In this document: positions 42,903 through 55,398 of the stretch, piece after piece
Layout of the letters: each line of letters opens with the position of its first letter
Position numbering within the stretch: the stretch's first letter is position 1
Assembly (NCBI GenBank): GCA_963691705.1
Contig: OY829539.1
Location: 11,906,501-11,970,500 of the forward strand
Direction of reading: 5' to 3'
From: Viola odorata
Taxonomy: Eukaryota; Streptophyta; Magnoliopsida; Malpighiales; Violaceae
Length of the DNA: 64,000 nucleotides
Made by a program: the position numbers and the translations under genes
The notes under the pieces: model-generated
Databases searched by the model: none
What the model was told of the DNA's origin: nothing
The model's input: only the letters and a program-made list of their open reading frames with translations

Positions 42903-45900
42903 GATGAATATTAGTTCGGATTGTCATGATAAAACCTATGTCTTTACTGGCGAAGAAATCGTCGTTACAACCGAAGATAAGGCCGAAATCTCCGGCGAAT
43001 TGACCCGTTTACTGGAAAGTTCGAAAAAGGAAATAACCTCTCATCGGGAGGAATTGGACGAAGTAAATTTGGGGGTAAGCAATGAGAATCAGAAGCTGGT
43101 TAAGATCGAAACCACCCTGGACATGACTCAGAGAGAGGTTGATTTCTCTCCTCAAAGGCTACTCGGACGTATTGGCATGGCCATACACCGATATGCCAGG
43201 TCTTGATCCCGGGATAGTTGAACATCGTATCCCATTGAAGCCTGAGTTTAAGCTTGTCAAGCAAAAACTTCAGAGGATGCATCTAGACATCCTTTTGAAA
43301 ATCAAAGAAGAAGTTACCAAGCAGCTTGATGCGGGTTTCTTAAGAGTTGTCGAGTACCTAGAATGGATCACCAACATAGTGTCGGTACCTAAGAAAGATG
43401 GGAAGGTCCGCATGTGCGTGGACTTCCGGGATCTTAATCAAGCCAGCCCTAAAGATGACTTCCCGCTTCCCCATATCGATATCTTGGTGGATAGTGCCGC
43501 TAGAAATGACATGTTCTCCTTCATGGACGGATTTTTGAGGTACAATCAGATCAAGATGGCACCCAAAGACAGTGAAAAGACGACCTTCATCACGCCCTGA
43601 GGAACCTTCTGCTACAAAGTAATGCCCTTCGGATTAAAGAACGCAGGAGCCACTTACCAACGTGCTGCCGTCACCCTTTTCCATGATATGATGCATAAGG
43701 AATTGGAAATATATGTCGACGACATGATAGCCAAATCTCGCGGCACGCAAGATCATGTAGACATCCTGAAGAAGGTATTCGAAAGGTTGAGGCAATTTCA
43801 GTTACGGCTAAACCCAGCTAAGTGCACCTTTGGAGTGACCTCCGGGAAGTTGTTAGGATTCATCGTCAGCAACAAAGGCATAGAAGTGGATCCTGATAAG
43901 ATAAAAGCAATTCAAGAGCTACCCGCTCCCAGCACCGAAACAGAAGTACGAAGCTTCTTAAGACGCATCAACTACATCGCTCGCTTTATCAGCCAGTTAA
44001 CACTTACCTGCGAGCTGATGTTCAAAATGCTAAGGAAGCACGGAGATGCAGAATGGGACGAAGACTGCCAGAAAGCCTTTGAGAAAATCAAGACACATCT
44101 GCAAAGCCCATAGGTACTAGTTCCCCCGACGCCAGGACGTCCCTTGCTCATGTACATAACAGTCACGGCTAGCGCCATGGGCTGCATTTTGGGACAACAC
44201 GATGAGTCAAGAAGGCATGAACAAGCCATCTACTACCTCAACAAAAAATTCAACGAATGCGAAATGCGCTACTCCATGTTGAAACGAACTTGTTGCGCCC
44301 TAACATGGTGCGCCCGAAGGCTCTGACAATATATGTTGTATTACACGACATGGCTCATCTCCCGTATGGATCCCTTGAAATACATCTTCGAGAAGCCGTA
44401 TCTGTCGAGTCACATTTGTAGATGGTAAGTCTTATTGGTCAAGTACGAGATCATATATGTAACACTGAAGGCGGTTAAGGTAAGCGCCCTCGCCGATCAC
44501 TTGGCTGATCACGCCTTGGACGAATATGAGTCGTTGAGCTTCGACTTCCCTGATGAGGACATCATATTGGTTGATGATGAGATCGCAGAAGATCTCCGAG
44601 AAGATGATTGGTGGACTATGTTTTTTGACTATGCGGTGAACCTCTTAGGCAAGGGAGTAGGAGCCGTGGTTATAGCCCCAGATGGCCATCAATTCCCCAT
44701 AGCATGCAAGTTAAACTTCTCATACACCAACAACATCACCGAGTACGAGGCATGCATCAGTGATCTGACGGCAGAAATCGACTTAAAAGTAAAAAAGCTC
44801 AAAATCTTCGGCGATTCAGCCCTCGTCATCTACCAAGCCCAGGATCTATGGCAGACATGGGATTCCAAGCTCATCCTTTATCAGAGGTTACTCACCCAAC
44901 TCACACGGGAATTCGAGGAGACCAAATTCGACCAAGTCGACAGAGAAAAGAACCGCTTCGCAGATGCGTTAGCCACGTTGGCATCGATGTTCAAATTAGA
45001 ATGCAGAGTAATGCTTCAACCATTGAGGGTGGAAGTAAAGGAAACTCCGGCATGCTATGTCGCCTTGGAAGAAGAACCTGACGGCAAGTCATTGTTCTAC
45101 GACTTAGTACAGTTCATCAGAAGCTGGGAGTATCCACCGGGGGTAAGCCGGGTTAGCAAAAAGACCCTATAACGCTTGGCTTTAGACTTCTACCTCGACG
45201 GCAAGGTTCTGTATAAAAGGAGAGCTGATGGAGCTTTGCTTCGTTGCGTCACCATGACTGAGGCAAAGATAATCATAACGGAGATCCACGAAAGGGTTTG
45301 TTCCACACACGCAAGTGGGCACATGATGGAAAGACAGATAATGAGGCAAGGTTATTTTTGGCTCACCATCGAATGGGAGTGCATCAACTACTTCCGGAAA
45401 TGCCATAAATGTCAGATTTACATAGACCATCTCCATGTCCCTCCAACCCCTCTCTTCAGCATGACATCGCCTTGGCCTTTTGTGATGTGGGGAATCGACA
45501 TCATCGGCCAAATTCATCCAACAACCTCTAATGACCATCGCTTCATCCTCGTAGCAATCGACTACTTCACCAAGTGGGTAGAAGCCGCCTCTTACTCCAA
45601 CATCACTCATAAAATGACCATGCGATTCATTGAGAAGAATATCATTTGCCGTCATGGGGTCCCAGAAATAATCATCACGGACAACGACACTAATCTAAAT
45701 GGAAAGATGATCGACGATCTTTGCCAACGTTGGAAGGTGAAGCACCGAAACTCATCACCATATCGTCCAAAAATGAATGGCACAGTCGAAGCAGCAAATA
45801 AAAACTTGAAAAAGATCATCCAAAAAATGGTGGTCACTCACAAGGATTGGCATGACATGCTTCCTTTCGCACTGCATGCTTACCGGATAGCAACTCGTAC

Positions 45901-46339
45901 GTCCACAGGGGCAACCCCCTACTCATTAGTTTACGGCATAGAAGCTGTAATTCCTCTTAAGGTAGAAATCCCTTCTCTCAGAATCTTGGCAGAATCAGAA
46001 GTAGAAGAATCGGATTGGGCAAGAGTGAGGTAAGAGCAGTTAAACCTCCTTCCCAAGAAGCACTTGGCCGCTATCTGCCACGCGCAATTATATCAGCAAA
46101 GAATGGCCAACGCTTATAATAAGAAAGTGCGACCTCGCAAGTTCGAGACTGGGGATTTAGTGCTGAAGAAGATTCTCCCTCATCAGGAGGCTAGTCAAGG
46201 AAAGTGGGCCCCAAGGTACGAGGGTCCATATCTAGTTAAAAGTGCATTCTCGGGGGGTGCCCTAATGCTAACCAACATGGATGGAGATGATCTACCAAGA
46301 CCGGTAAATGCCGATGCCGTCAAGATATACTTTGCCTGA
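42903..46339 (+). pseudogene. Pol of B: RT, RNase H, second (archaeal-type) RNase H, integrase
   Basis: After a shift near 43135 one frame runs to 46339, broken by about six stops (43598, 44111, 44324, ~44429, 45170, 46031). RT has VRMCVDFRDLNQ and YVDD (~43714). RNase H 1 follows (~44130-44330). A second RNase H at ~44600-44980 has NITEYEA, IFGDSALV and RFADALA, typical of the dual-RNase-H Tat lineage. Integrase has the H-x-H/C-C finger, ITDNDTNLNG and the Glu in GTVEAANK. The C-terminal GDLVLKKI block shows no chromodomain. It cannot make active enzyme as sequenced. Confidence 0.82.
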
Positions 46340-49300
46340 AGTGCCGCGGACCGTGCATCTTGTCGAATCAAAGATAGGGTTTTATCATGACAATGTCACT
46401 CAAATGTTTATCCTGAAATTAATAAAATGAGTTTTTTCAGGAGATGCTTATTATTTTAAAACTTTTCTTTCCTTTTTCTTAAACTCGTGAGATGACAAAA
46501 GGAAGCATGGCATCGGTAGCTCTCACGGAGTAATTCGAGACATAAGGCACGACACTTAGACTAACGCCACTAATCAATCTTAAAGTTTTGTAGGGACGTA
46601 ATATCTCATCTCATCATCACGATAGGACTAGGGAGTTCCCCTCGTAGCAGCCCCTGAATTGCCGCAGCAGGCTGCCTTAAAGAGTAAATCAGGAAAGATT
46701 TTAAAGACCAGTCACCGTCTAAATTAAAATTATTTTTCCTCGCAGTACTACCAGCACAGTCTGCAACCAGTCTCCAAGGATTGGACACATCAAAAAGGGG
46801 ATCACCCCACAAAGCTATCATCCGATCATCAAGAGGATTGCCTGAGCCTGTAACACTACTCAAGAACTTAAAGGTTGTCCACCGTCTGAATTTCGCAGCA
46901 ATACCATTGTCCAGTTCGAGCAAGGACTAAATGTCGGACCAAAGTCACAAAGCCCATCCCATGCCCGCCAAGCCGCCGGAATGCGAGTGACATAGGCTCC
47001 CACCTCCGTTCACCTATTCGGAGGAGCTCATCATCAAAACGCCATGGTCGCCCAGCGCACCTTTACAGGCAGAACTCCTGAAGAAAAAGGATGACGAAAA
47101 GTTGTCCTTCCAGGACCACAAATCAACATACTTAATGCGGTCTCGTTCAAGAAACTTCTCAACATCCGCACCATGATCAACACGACGAAGATCAATCCTT
47201 TAATTTGTGGGCCACTAACTACTGACTGACGGTGATCGCATTCATTTGTTTTATCCACAATCCCTTGTTGTAAAGCATCAGAACTCCTCTCTGAAGAGGG
47301 ACAACCGGACTGCAAGTATCACCCACGCCGAGACGAGAGCTGCGGCAAAGCATCTAAAGCAAAGCTATCATCAGCCAACATCTGGTGCAAGTCACACCGC
47401 AGTGACCCACGGATGACCCATCCAAAAGGGAGAGCTTAAAACTTATCAATCGCATTACTCTTTCAAAAAATCATCTTTCATTTACTCCTCATTCTTTCTC
47501 GCCTTATCTTTTTCAGGAACTGGGTCCCCCATTGTCGCCTGCATGAGATTGGAAGCAGACGCCCTCGCAGCCCCGCTGCACATTTCGGGGACAGAGATTT
47601 TCCCTTATCCCAGAGCAATCACGGAGCAAATTAGCGGAGGTCCGGCAAGGGCCAGTAAGAAAATAAACAAAAAATGCAGATCTCATCCTCACCCCGACCT
47701 GGATCGGCGGTTCCCGCAAAGAAGCTGAAAAAGAAACCAATCAAATCATCTAAGCAAAGCGTTCCTAAACGTGGGACCACAGCGTAGGCGCCCTCGAAAA
47801 TCGGGCTAAGGAAAGGGAGAATCCTTGAACTTATGTCATTTTGTTTTCAAATCAATTTTCCTTTTCTACTCTATTGTCCCCTCTTCATTTCGCAGGGACG
47901 CGAATCATCCCATTATCATCCTCACAAAGCTTGTGGAAGACGCCCTTGCAGCCCCGCTGTACATTTCAGGGGAGTTCATCTTTCTCCCCTCTTTGTTAAA
48001 ATTTATTTTTGTTCCTGCTCACTTTGTTAGTTTTAATTCGCGTACGGTCGTGTGGCCCACTAGGGGGCAACCCTTTAAGTTCTCGTTGGTTTCTTGCAAA
48101 TAGGTCATCCCCCGCGTCCTAGCTTTAAACTATCAATCAATCAAAAATCAAAAATCAATCAAAAATCCTTTTTAGCCCGGCTAAAACAAAATCCATACTA
48201 CTCTCATAGCATATTCATGCATTGCATAGGTCGGGGATGTCCAATCCCTCTATTAAATAAAATATCCATCAAAATTACATACCATGCATGATCTTACTTG
48301 CTTGCTCTTATATCCACGGTTTGCTCAGACGTAAGCAGTCACAGACAAATCCCGGTAAGCATTTTCGAGCCATCGCGCCTTATCCTTTCATGAGTGTAAG
48401 TGCCTGACTAGGTACTAGTTGAATTCGCATAATATCTAGGGTACATGTGCAATTAGACATGGGATAGCAATAAAATGACATGGGACTTTTACGACCTTCT
48501 CCATTTTTTCATTTTCTTCCCTCTTTCCACCACATATGTCATCACTCCTACCAAAACCTTCACTATCACTCATACCCCAGGAGCCAAGGAGCAGTTTCAG
48601 CTAAGATTGCCAGACAGAAGAAAAAAGCAAGCCAAGTTCAAGTTCACGATGAAGGAGACGAAAAAGGTCACCGAAAGATCACTAAGAACCATCACCGAAG
48701 AAAGACCAAGAACCCAAAGATGAAGGCCTCCTTAAGCCAGAACGAGAAGAGATCAAGACAAAGGCTGTGCTTTCTCTGCTCTGATGCATTTCAAATCAAA
48801 AAGAAGAAAAAAAAGGAAAAGAAAGAAGAAGAGAAAAAGAAAAGAAAAAAAAAGGAAAAAAAAAGAAAAAAAGAAAGAAAAAGAAAAAGAAAAAAGAAAA
48901 GAGAGAAATGCTCAGAGACATTCGAAGAATACAAACAATCGAAGAACCGAAGCAAGCACAGCCCGGGGAAAACTAAACTCAAGAAATCTCAAAGAAAACA
49001 TTCCCCAGTGAAGACTCGAGAAAAAGGGCCCAAGGCCAACTCAAGTAGTTAGATCTCGAGGAAAGCATCCCCCTAGTGAGAACTAGAGAAGAAAAGGGCC
49101 CAAGGCCAACTCAAGTAGCAGATCGCGAAAAGAACAGCAGCAACACTCCCTAGTGAAGACTCGAGAACAAAAAGGGCCCAGAGCTGACTCGAGGAATCTC
49201 GATGGAAACGTTCTCCAGTAAAGACTCGAGAAAAGGGCCCTTGGCCGACCGGAAAATGACATTCCCAGCAAGGATCCAAGAGCTCATACACTATGTTAAG

Positions 49301-49740
49301 AAAGGATCCCCAGCAAAAAATGGAAGAACTTGCGCGCCCTTGCCCTCATCAGGGTCAATCAACAAAGCGTCACTCATCAAAAAAACCTTCAAACTCATCA
49401 GAAAAGCACATCTTTACTAAAAAAAACTTCTTTCCAGACATTTCATGCCCTTTCATTATTTTTCATGAAAGTCCCATCAATTATTAGAATGCCCATGCAT
49501 GTGCATCTTCATTTGAGGTCAATTCACTCGGATTGACATTGCGAATTGAAAATTATGTATCATGTTAGTTGCATCTTTATGAGCGTAAAACACTTAACCT
49601 TGTTTCAGAGCGTGAGTGCGAACACTAATATCAGGTGAGGATTGCTTACGGCTGCAAATCGTGGAAAAGTCTTGTCCTTGGGGTCGTTACCTCCTGAACA
49701 GGATGCAGATGCATTCTAGGTTCGTATCAAGGCCACTGGT
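46340..49740 (+). other. Long 3' UTR of B, proximal part
   Basis: No gene. Notable parts: a pair of direct repeats at 47546-47585 and 47936-47975 with GCAGCCCCGCTG; a homopurine run at 48797-48908; and about four ~64-bp imperfect repeats at 48970-49250 with GACTCGAGAA and GGGCCCAAGGCC. 48290-48480 and 49480-49720 align with element A. Confidence 0.65.
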
Positions 49741-49749
49741 AACAAAAGC

Positions 49750-51510
49750 ATTTCTCTCCTCCCAGAGTGATCATTTGCATTTTTCTCCTCCTAGAGTGAC
49801 ATCATACATTCCCTCCTCCTAGAGTGATAGCATCTACGTTTCGTCCTCCTAAAGTGACGATTAGTTTATTTCTGCACCTCGCGTCTTCTCCTACGGGATT
49901 AACGTCATTTAAATTTCCGCATTTTTATATTTCCTCCTCCTAGAGTGACAACATGCATTTTTCTCCTCCTAGAGTGACATCATTTACATAATTCTACATT
50001 TCTGCATAATTATTATCTCCTCCTAGAGTGACAGCTTTATATTTCCTCCTCCTAGAGTGACGACACGTATTTCCTCCTCCTAGAGTGACATCATGCATTT
50101 CCTCCTCCTAGAGTGACATCATTTGCATTTCCTCCTCCTAGAGTGACATCATTAGGACAAATCATTCGTATTTCTGCGGATCGCGCATTATCCTCCCGAA
50201 GCAACGTCCATTATATGTCAAACGTTTATCCCCCCAATGTGGCCATCATTTACATTTTCGTAAAATTACCTTCCATTCCTGTCAAAGTAGTCGTCATTTA
50301 CATTTTTTGCCACTTATGTTTCTCTCGATATCCGAATAGATCTAAGTTTATACCTTTGCAGGACATCCGATCAAAACCTTTCTCCTCCCAGAGTGACAGC
50401 AACGAATCCATCTCCTCCTAGAGTGGCATCAATAGATTACCTCCTCCCAGAGTGACATCATCAATTTCCTCATCAACGAATAACGTCATCAAAACTACCT
50501 CCTTCCAGAGTGACATCAACAAACCTATCTCCTCCCAGAGTGACATCAACGAATAGCGTCATCAAAACTACCTCCTCCCAGAGTGAAATCAACAAACCTA
50601 TCTCCTCCTAGAGTGACATCGACGAACCTACCTCCTCCCGGAGTGACAGCAATAATCTATCTCCTCCTAGAGTGACATCGACGAACCTACCTCCTCCCAG
50701 AGGGACGGCAACAATATATCTCCTCCCAGAGTGATATCTACAATAATGTCTCCTCCCAGAGTGACATCTACGACAATATCTCCTCCCAGAGTGACATCAA
50801 CGAACCTACCTCCTCCCAGAGTGACAACAACGAATCTATCTCCTCCTAGAGTGACATCCACAGATTACCTCCTCCCAGAGTGACAACATCAATTTCCCTA
50901 TCACCGAATAACACCAATCAACAATCTATCTCCTCCCAGAGTGACGTCAACTTGCCTCCTCCCAGAGCGACGTCTAAAAATATAACGCCTCCTAGAGTGA
51001 CATCAATAACATCTCCTCCTAGAGTGACATCTACGATATATCTCCTCCCAGAGTGACATCTACGACTTATCTCCTCCCAGAGTGACATCAACGAACTTAT
51101 CTCCTCCCAGAGTGACAGCTACGACGTATCTCCTCCCAGAGTGACATTTACGACTTATCTCCTCCCAGAGTGACATCAACGAACTTACCTCCTCCTAGAG
51201 TGACAGCTATGACGTATCTCCTCCCAGAGTGACATCATCAATGATTATCTCCTCCTAGAGTGACATCTATGACTTACCTCCTCCCAGAGTGACATTATCA
51301 AATTATACCTCCTCTTAGAGTGACATCGACAAATCCTCCTCCTAGAGTGACATCTATGACTTATCTCCTCCCAGAGTGACATCATCAAAATATATCTCCT
51401 CCTAGAGTGACATCAACAATATCTCCTCCCAGAGTGACATCGACCAACTATCTTCTCCCAGAGTGACATCAACGAATTATCCTCCCAGAGTGACATCATC
51501 ACGGTGAGAT
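49750..51510 (+). repeat. CTCCTCCYAGAGTGAC tandem array, copy 2
   Basis: A looser block (49755-50160) is followed by a unique stretch (50215-50380), then a dense array (50384-51510). The dense array aligns with 24640-25865, but individual units have been gained or lost. Confidence 0.9.
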
Positions 51511-51550
51511 TGAGGTAAGACCTGCTGTGTTGCAAAATTCGTATATGTAG

Positions 51551-51608
51551 GGGCAACCGTCTTTACTGCTTATCAAATACTTCGATAAGACAGTAAAGAG
51601 GGGGCAAC
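51551..51608 (+). promoter_or_regulatory. Pre-PPT hairpin and PPT before LTR3
   Basis: Same CTTTACTG...CAGTAAAG hairpin and AAAGAGGGGG tract as at 25921-25969. Confidence 0.85.
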
Positions 51609-53272
51609 TGTTGATACCCGAATTTTGACACCATTTTAAAATAAATTTAGCATTTCTGTTTTTTTACTTAACTTACTGTCATATTTAATTAATTTACTGT
51701 CGTTAGTATTTTTAAATTCTCATCGCATTTTTATCATCGTCATTATCATGGTCAGCATTCGAAATCGCGCTTTTAATTTTTCGTCACATATTTTCATTAT
51801 TATTTTTAGCCTTAAAAATTACATTTTTAATTATCCGCTAGTCAGTTGCTAGTTATTTCTTCGTTTTAGGTCATCGCATGGAATTTAGGATTTTTAGTAT
51901 TTTATCACATTTTTAGCATTTTTTTTTATTATTATTTTTGTTCGAGCTTTTATTGGACCCGAGTAAGTTCGCTCGGACAATAGCTCGAACTCAGAATGTT
52001 TTCCATCAACTAGTTCCTACTCTTTTTTTCATTCACACCAACCAACAACGTTTCGCGTAATTTTCGTCATAACGTCATTTATTTTTCGTCCGAACATTTC
52101 ATGTTTCCGAACGAGAAAATAAACACGTTAAACGAAAAATTCTCGTCATTCGCTGTAGACGGTTAAACTCGCCTTATTTTTCTCTGCGCGCTGGCACTTT
52201 CGGCTCGAAAATTCGGAACCTTTGTTCGCGAAAATGGCTCGAGGCCATTTAAATAGACTTAAAGGGCCATTTGATCATAACCTTTGATCTGGTTGACGAA
52301 GGAAAGTCAACCAGATCAACGATTGATAAATTAAAGGGCATGGTGCGCATGCACCGTGGACGTGGAGCAGCAGCGGAGCAGGCCACCGAGTAGCCTGCTC
52401 CCGTCGCTTCCTGTCACTTCCAAGCCGTCCCCTCAGCCCTAGCCTCGCCACCTTGCCTCCCCTAGCTCCGCCAGCACGCATAGCACTCGCGCTTCAATGC
52501 CATGCGACTTCAGCCTATAGATACCAAGCCATTCCCTTCGTTAAAAACACACGAATTCACTCTAAGCATCCTTGCTTCTTCTCCCCCATTGATTGATAGC
52601 TCATGTAGAGCATCGATCATCAAAGTTCAAACATTTGCAGTAAGCTCTTTTTCAAGCTTTTTTTCTTTCATTTTTATGCGTTTTCTTTTCTTTAATTCGT
52701 TTAGCATCATTTCGATCACATAAATTGCTTGTTTTTATACCAATAATTCACATGCATGCTGTAGATTAAATACATGCTTTTAATTTGCTAAATCATTAGA
52801 TAAATCATGCGAATTAATTAGTTTTCGGTAATTACCATTTTTGTCATTTTTTCGAAAGTAAACTCGGTACGATTTAAACTAAAATTCGAGGTTCGTACTA
52901 TTTTAATTTCTGCAAATCATCAACTGTTTAATTTTCTGCAAATCATCATTTAATTTTCTGCAAATTGTCAACTGCTTAATTTCTAAAAATATCAAATCTT
53001 AAATTTTTGTTCAAATCATCATTTAAATTTTCGCACTTATCAGCTGTCATCATTTAATTTTCGCACTTATCAAATCAGCATTTAAAATTTCTGCACGTAT
53101 CAAATCAGCATTTAAATTTTCTGCACGTATCAAATCAGCATTTAAATTCTCATATGCATCAAACCATCATTAAATTCCCGCATACATCAAATCATCATTT
53201 ATCTTCTGCACTTATCAAATCATCATTTAATTTCTCGCACACGTCAACATCTTTATTTTCAGGGGCGCGACA
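51609..53272 (+). repeat. LTR3 of array B (1664 bp, two internal deletions)
   Basis: Same ends as LTR2. It lacks about 0.5 kb (LTR2 ~27285 to ~27840, including the palindromes) and about 0.93 kb (LTR2 ~28135 to ~29062), the second with a short shared AA/CAA word at the joint. Confidence 0.88.
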
Positions 53273-53275
53273 GTT

Positions 53276-53295
53276 TGGCGAATTCACTAGGGAGC
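53276..53295 (+). promoter_or_regulatory. PBS after LTR3
   Basis: TGGCGAATTCACTAGGGAGC; one change (C to A) from the PBS after LTR2. Confidence 0.75.
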
Positions 53296-53814
53296 TTAGG
53301 GTCGGAGCCGGTTTTATTTTTTAGAGGTGTTTTATTTGTCTATTTACCTACTTTGATAAATTGCTGATCTGTTCATTTATTCACTTTATCAATTGTCATA
53401 TGCATTTCATAGTGCCCTACACCCCGGGGACAATTACCAAATTATGAGGGTAGTAGTGACGCCCTAGGACACATGTCCTGGGTAGTGTTTACCAATCCCA
53501 ACTCAGATGAACCCCTAAAGATAGTCGAAAGGTTACACGATTTCGCAAGGAATCGGGACACTAGACAACACTTTAGGGACCTTTTCATGGTATCATCCGG
53601 GAACCGTTCAATCCAGTTAGAAAAGTCAGAATCAGAACCCCAGCACGTGCATCATGATTATATCTGCTTTGTCGTGGCTCTATTTGTCTTGTTGCCATGA
53701 TTTTCATTTTTCGTAAATTCTCTGTTATACGAACTGTAAATTTCTTACACATGCAGGTTACTTCACATTTAAAATTTTATTTCTGTCCCACAAGACCCGT
53801 TTTGCTCATTCGAT
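53296..53814 (+). other. 5' leader, second B internal copy
   Basis: Near-identical to 29113-29631. No gene. Confidence 0.6.
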
Positions 53815-54668
53815 ATGTCGGCACCTACACTACTTTCACTTGATATTTTCGGGGGACGAAGTTTCGACGATCAGGCCGCACGAGGAGACCTGTTGGAACA
53901 TGGGTTCACCCCTAACATCACCACTAAGGTTAAAGTGGAAGTCGTAGACTTTGACTTAACTAGGATTCGGAAGTTGAGAAATGAGCTGATTGAAGACGAG
54001 GAGACACAGTTTGAGGGTAGTTATGGAGAGCTACTGACCCTAGTTGACGTGAAGACTGATTGGAGTTTCATCCGGGCAGCCCTAAAATTTTGGGATCCCT
54101 ATTATCGGTGGTTCTCTTTCGACAAAGGGGTAGACTTAACTCCCACACTAGAGGAGTACTCAGCTCTGATGTGCTTCACATCTCCTATATCAGCCATATA
54201 CCAGAATGTTCGGCTCGACTCCTCGAGTGTCAAAATAAGGCTCGATAAGTTGTTAGGAATCACTACTCGCGTCAGAGAAGGTGACTACTTCTGGTGTTGG
54301 TCAGATATTGAGGCACGGTTTCAGTTGTCCAACGGAAAAAAAACGCTTAAGGATCCTGGCTTTCGCCATCGTAGGATTCGTCCTTTTTCCAAAAATGAAG
54401 AACACCATCGATTTTGCAGCAACCAACATCTTTTACGAGATGGAGGCAAATACCATCAATCCTACAACAGCCATCTTAGCCGAGACTTTTCGCTCTCTGG
54501 ACTCTTGTCGAAGGAGAGGGAAAGGGAGACTCACCTGTTGCACCCAGTTGTTAACAGTATGGTTAGTCAGCCACTTCAAACAGACTCCAGATCAGTCCAT
54601 TTTCTTTGCGAACTACATAAGATCGTGCCCTTTACTCAGGGTTATCAACGCAACGACCATAAATAAAT
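53815..54668 (+). pseudogene. ORF1 of the second B internal copy, truncated
   Basis: Same start as 29632. The TGG codon lost at 29908 is intact here. A run of eight A's (~54338-54345) shifts the frame; real homology continues in the next frame (LRILAFAIVGFVLF). The copy stops matching at about 54668, in mid-domain, where element D-related sequence begins. It keeps ~285 of ~575 residues. Confidence 0.8.
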
Positions 54669-55398
54669 GCCTAAGGGGCATATACTCAGGGTTAACAGGG
54701 AAGCGAATGAGCGCAACTAGATCAATGCCTAAGGGGCATATACTCTAATGATTCCCAAACATTAACTATCCAAATGGAATTTAGGACATCTAGCTAGGAC
54801 CTTAACTATCATTAGGGTGATGGGGCTTGCTGCGTCTGATTTGAGTGTGTTGTTTTATCTGGTTGAAGTTTGAGACATTAAAAAGGTGTTGGAACATCAT
54901 ATGCAGAATATAACAAAGGTGGAAGTTCTGGGTGCCCAAAAAGAACAAGCTCTGTCTATATCTTATGCCTGTAAAAATGCAAAGGGCATGGCAGTGTCTG
55001 TAAAAATACATAGGACACAGAAAAAAAAATAGAAAAGGAATCTGCTGATAAATGATTTAAATGGCACCAGTCTTTAGGCACGTTTGGATAGAGCAGCACA
55101 TCGGTAGGACTCAAATCTATGGTGAGTCTTGTCCTCTATACTTCAACAAATAAATCTAGCAGGATGTCTTAGTACCATTTGGAAAGGGTATGTTTAGGGT
55201 ATTGATTTGTCTTTGTTAGTCCAGTATTGGGTCGCCTAGGGAAGTGTCTTGCCAGCTTCAGCGATGGGGTAAACAGCTTGGAATAAAGAAAATCAGGGGG
55301 TTCATGGTGTCTGTCCTGTTTTGTTGTGTTTTTATTTTTATCTTTGAGTCTTAGAGTCTTTATGCTTGGGGGCAAGCATGTTTCAAGTGTAGGGAATT
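54669..55398 (+). other. 3' tail of an Athila-like copy with PPT
   Basis: No gene. It starts with a 21-bp word, ATGCCTAAGGGGCATATACTC in two pieces, repeated at 54666 and 54724. It ends with hairpin ATGCTTG-GGGG-CAAGCAT (55362-55379) and purine tract AAGTGTAGGGAATT (55385-55398) just before an LTR start. That is the layout of an element's 3' end. Confidence 0.6.

Larger units (their letters stand above)
24375..54668 (+). mobile_element. Tandem recombinant array of Tat/Ogre-like family B
   Basis: Reads LTR fragment (24375-24488), 3' UTR (24489-25969), LTR2 (25970-29089), complete internal region (29090-51608, with element G nested), LTR3 (51609-53272), and the start of another internal region (53273-54668). 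The two 3' UTRs, the two LTRs and the two ORF1 starts align closely by eye. A normal insertion has one internal region between two LTRs, so this is an INT-LTR-INT-LTR-INT series. The left flank tcaat (24370-24374) is a candidate target duplication; the right end is cut at 54668. Confidence 0.8.

Noticed and set aside
48480..49052. Lys-rich 190-codon frame
   Set aside because: Spans the homopurine tract; low complexity with no counterpart in A.
49750..51510. CRISPR-like look of regularly spaced short repeats
   Set aside because: Plant retroelement context, degenerate repeats, very short and recurrent fillers, no cas genes.
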